A stretch of DNA of 25,455 nt from CAYWNK01 sp047639615 (GTDB lineage: Bacteria > Planctomycetota > UBA1135 > GCA-002686595). The position numbers were made by a program, and so were the translations under genes. Under the pieces are notes generated by a model. The model worked only from the letters and a program-made list of their open reading frames with translations. It was not told the DNA's origin and searched no databases. Location of the stretch: the NCBI GenBank assembly GCA_047639615.1, contig JBLIOL010000034.1, positions 1 to 25,455 on the forward strand, given 5' to 3'. Of the stretch, positions 24,079-25,455 are shown piece by piece. How positions within the stretch are numbered: position 1 is the first letter of the stretch; every line of letters starts with the position of its first letter.

Positions 24079-25374
24079 ATGGACCCCAGGGAAATCCTGC
24101 GCATGAAGCGCGACGGCGAGCGCCTGACACCGGAGGCCATCGAGGCCTTCTTCGAGGGCTACTTGGCCGGCGATATTCCGGACTATCAGGCCAGCGCTCT
24201 GCTCACGACCATCTTCATGCGCGGCATGAACGCGGAGGAGCTCGTGCCCTGGACGCGCGCCATGCTCGAGAGCGGTCCCTCCCTGGATTGGCAGGGCATC
24301 GATGGGCCCATGGTGGACAAGCACTCCACGGGCGGCATCGGCGACAAGGTTTCCTTGCCCCTGGCGCCGGCACTGGCGGCCTGCGGCGTGCGCGTGCCGA
24401 TGATCTCCGGGCGCGGCTTGGGTCATACGGGCGGCACCTTGGACAAGCTCGAAGCGATTCCGGGCCTGCGCGTGGCACTGGACCTGGACGCCCTGCGCAC
24501 GCAGGTGGCGGAGGTCGGTTGCGTGATCGCGGCGCAGACGGCGGAGCTGGTTCCGGCGGACGCGCGGCTGTATGCCTTGCGCGATGCGACCGGCTTGGTG
24601 GAGTCGATTCCGCTGATCGCTAGCTCGATCCTGTCGAAGAAGATTTGCGAAGGGCTCGACGCCCTGGTGCTCGACGTGAAGTTCGGTAGCGGCGCGTTCC
24701 TGCCCGATGTGGAGCGCGGGCGCGAGCTGGGCCGCACCATGGTGGACTTGGCCAAGGGCTTCGGGCTCAAGGCGGTGGTGCGCATGACCTCCATGGAAGC
24801 GCCCTTGGGCCGCGCTGTAGGTCATGGGCTGGAAGTGATCGAGAGTCTCGATTGCCTCGACGGTGGGGGTCCGGCCGATCTGCGCGAATTAGTGCTCGTG
24901 CTTGGCGGCGAGTTGTTGGCTTCGGCAGGCGTTGCCGCGGATGCGCAAGCGGGTGCGCAGCGCTTGGCGGCGGTGCTCGATGACGGCAGCGCTCGCTCGG
25001 TCTTCGAACGCATGGTCGCGGCCCAGGGCGGCGACGTAGAGGTGCTCCACAAGCGCGAGCGCTTGCTCACGGCACCGCACGTTATGGAGCTGCGCGCGCC
25101 CTCATCCGGAAGCCTTGGCTTTGCGGAATGCCGGCATGTGGGCGCGGCCGTGGCGGCTCTTGGCGGGGGACGCAAGACACCCGCAGATCGCATCGATCCG
25201 GGGGTTGGCGTGGTTTGGACCTGCGCCGCCGGCAGCCAGGTCAGCGCCGGCGATGTGCTGGCGCAGGTGCATCACGCAGGGCGCGGTTTGGAGCAGGCCG
25301 AGGACCTGCTCCTGCGTTCCTTGAAGCTGGACGGGCCCGCGCCTGGACCGCTCGTGGCCGAGCGCATCGCCTAG
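24079..25374 (+). CDS. deoA: Pyrimidine-nucleoside / thymidine phosphorylase
   Basis: The 431-aa enzyme splits thymidine, deoxyuridine or uridine with phosphate into base and (deoxy)ribose 1-phosphate, the substrate of phosphopentomutase. The family signature SGRGLGHTGGTLDKLE lies at 110-125. The phosphate and substrate residues are K81-H-S-T-G-G, R168 in YALRD, and S183 and K187 in ASSILSKK. The length is normal. ATG 24079 starts the family N-terminus (DPREILRMKRDGE). The open frame continues upstream, but into sequence overlapping the divergent gene. KHSTGGIGD resembles both thymidine- and broader pyrimidine-nucleoside phosphorylases, so deoA versus pdp is not settled. Confidence 0.94.
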   Translation: MDPREILRMKRDGERLTPEAIEAFFEGYLAGDIPDYQASALLTTIFMRGMNAEELVPWTRAMLESGPSLDWQGIDGPMVDKHSTGGIGDKVSLPLAPALAACGVRVPMISGRGLGHTGGTLDKLEAIPGLRVALDLDALRTQVAEVGCVIAAQTAELVPADARLYALRDATGLVESIPLIASSILSKKICEGLDALVLDVKFGSGAFLPDVERGRELGRTMVDLAKGFGLKAVVRMTSMEAPLGRAVGHGLEVIESLDCLDGGGPADLRELVLVLGGELLASAGVAADAQAGAQRLAAVLDDGSARSVFERMVAAQGGDVEVLHKRERLLTAPHVMELRAPSSGSLGFAECRHVGAAVAALGGGRKTPADRIDPGVGVVWTCAAGSQVSAGDVLAQVHHAGRGLEQAEDLLLRSLKLDGPAPGPLVAERIA

Positions 25375-25380
25375 GGCGCG

Positions 25381-25455
25381 CTACTTGTCGAGGGTCGCCT
25401 TCGGGGTTTCCTTCAGGCTTTCCTTCAGGGTTTCCTGCAGGGGACCGAGGTGGGC
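25381..25455 (-). CDS. C-terminal end of an unidentified minus-strand gene
   Basis: The minus strand reads 24 codons without interruption to TAG (25383-25381), ending LQETLKESLKETPKATLDK. This is a charged, helix-like tail built from repeats of about four residues. It converges on deoA with 6 bases between the stops, a spacing like other convergent pairs in this window. Most of the gene lies beyond the right edge, so no function can be given. Confidence 0.4.
   Translation of the reverse strand, partial: AHLGPLQETLKESLKETPKATLDK
25401..25440. repeat. Three tandem 12-bp repeats
   Basis: Three nearly identical 12-base units (GTTTCCTTCAGG type) stand in tandem. Being a multiple of three, they fit an in-frame repeat in the tail of the gene ending at 25381 (minus strand). 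Confidence 0.55.

Noticed and set aside
23914..24825. Minus-strand open frame of 303 codons opposite the phosphorylase
   Set aside because: The plus strand carries the complete nucleoside phosphorylase signature, and the minus frame is a His/Arg-rich shadow.

Overview
The window is GC-rich, densely coded bacterial DNA. No rRNA or tRNA gene, transposase or CRISPR array was seen. Several traits suggest a Planctomycetota-type genome: many lipoprotein signals, several sulfotransferases beside glycosyltransferases, a secreted CxxCH protein of a type I associate with planctomycetes, and a very long multi-domain glycosyltransferase. This assignment is an inference from gene content, not a database result. 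No gene-free stretch exceeds 300 bases. The longest gaps are 17024-17278 (sigma-54-like promoter and palindrome), 7983-8182 (divergent leader, nothing clear seen), 17474-17667 (large nested inverted repeat) and 2624-2796 (weak promoter candidate, RBS).

Left block (1-2623): a partial zinc-metallopeptidase lipoprotein on the minus strand, a small acidic protein, and phosphopentomutase (deoB). Right block (about 17.2-25.4 kb): a small His-rich lipoprotein, a PstS-like lipoprotein plus porin operon, a secreted CxxCH protein followed by a YheU-family protein, a kinase/class-III aminotransferase fusion, pyrimidine-nucleoside phosphorylase (deoA type), and the tail of one more minus-strand gene. These are mostly metabolic and envelope genes. 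deoB and deoA, which act in the same nucleoside-salvage route, lie on either side of the accessory region.

Central block (2797-17023): an accessory locus probably making or decorating an amino-sugar-containing, sulfated surface glycan. Two DegT-aminotransferase plus GT2 gene pairs sit as mirror images, each exactly 2141 bp (2797-4937 plus, 5842-7982 minus), with a sulfotransferase between them. The two aminotransferases align without gaps at the start and through the active site. The first has Asn in place of the PLP lysine (N205) and Ser in place of an aromatic residue (S105), while the second is intact (K205, F105). A tight plus-strand operon follows (8183-12453): WbqC-like protein, two divergent DegT-like proteins, a SAM methyltransferase and a second sulfotransferase. 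Facing it is a 1511-residue protein in which a repeated domain brackets a degenerate methyltransferase domain and three GT2 domains, the third apparently dead.

The most interesting items are the lysine-less aminotransferase in a mirror-image duplicated module, the bracketed multi-GT protein, the nested 202-bp inverted repeat whose arms begin in the stop codons of two convergent genes, and a sigma-54-like promoter with an upstream palindrome driving a His-rich lipoprotein.
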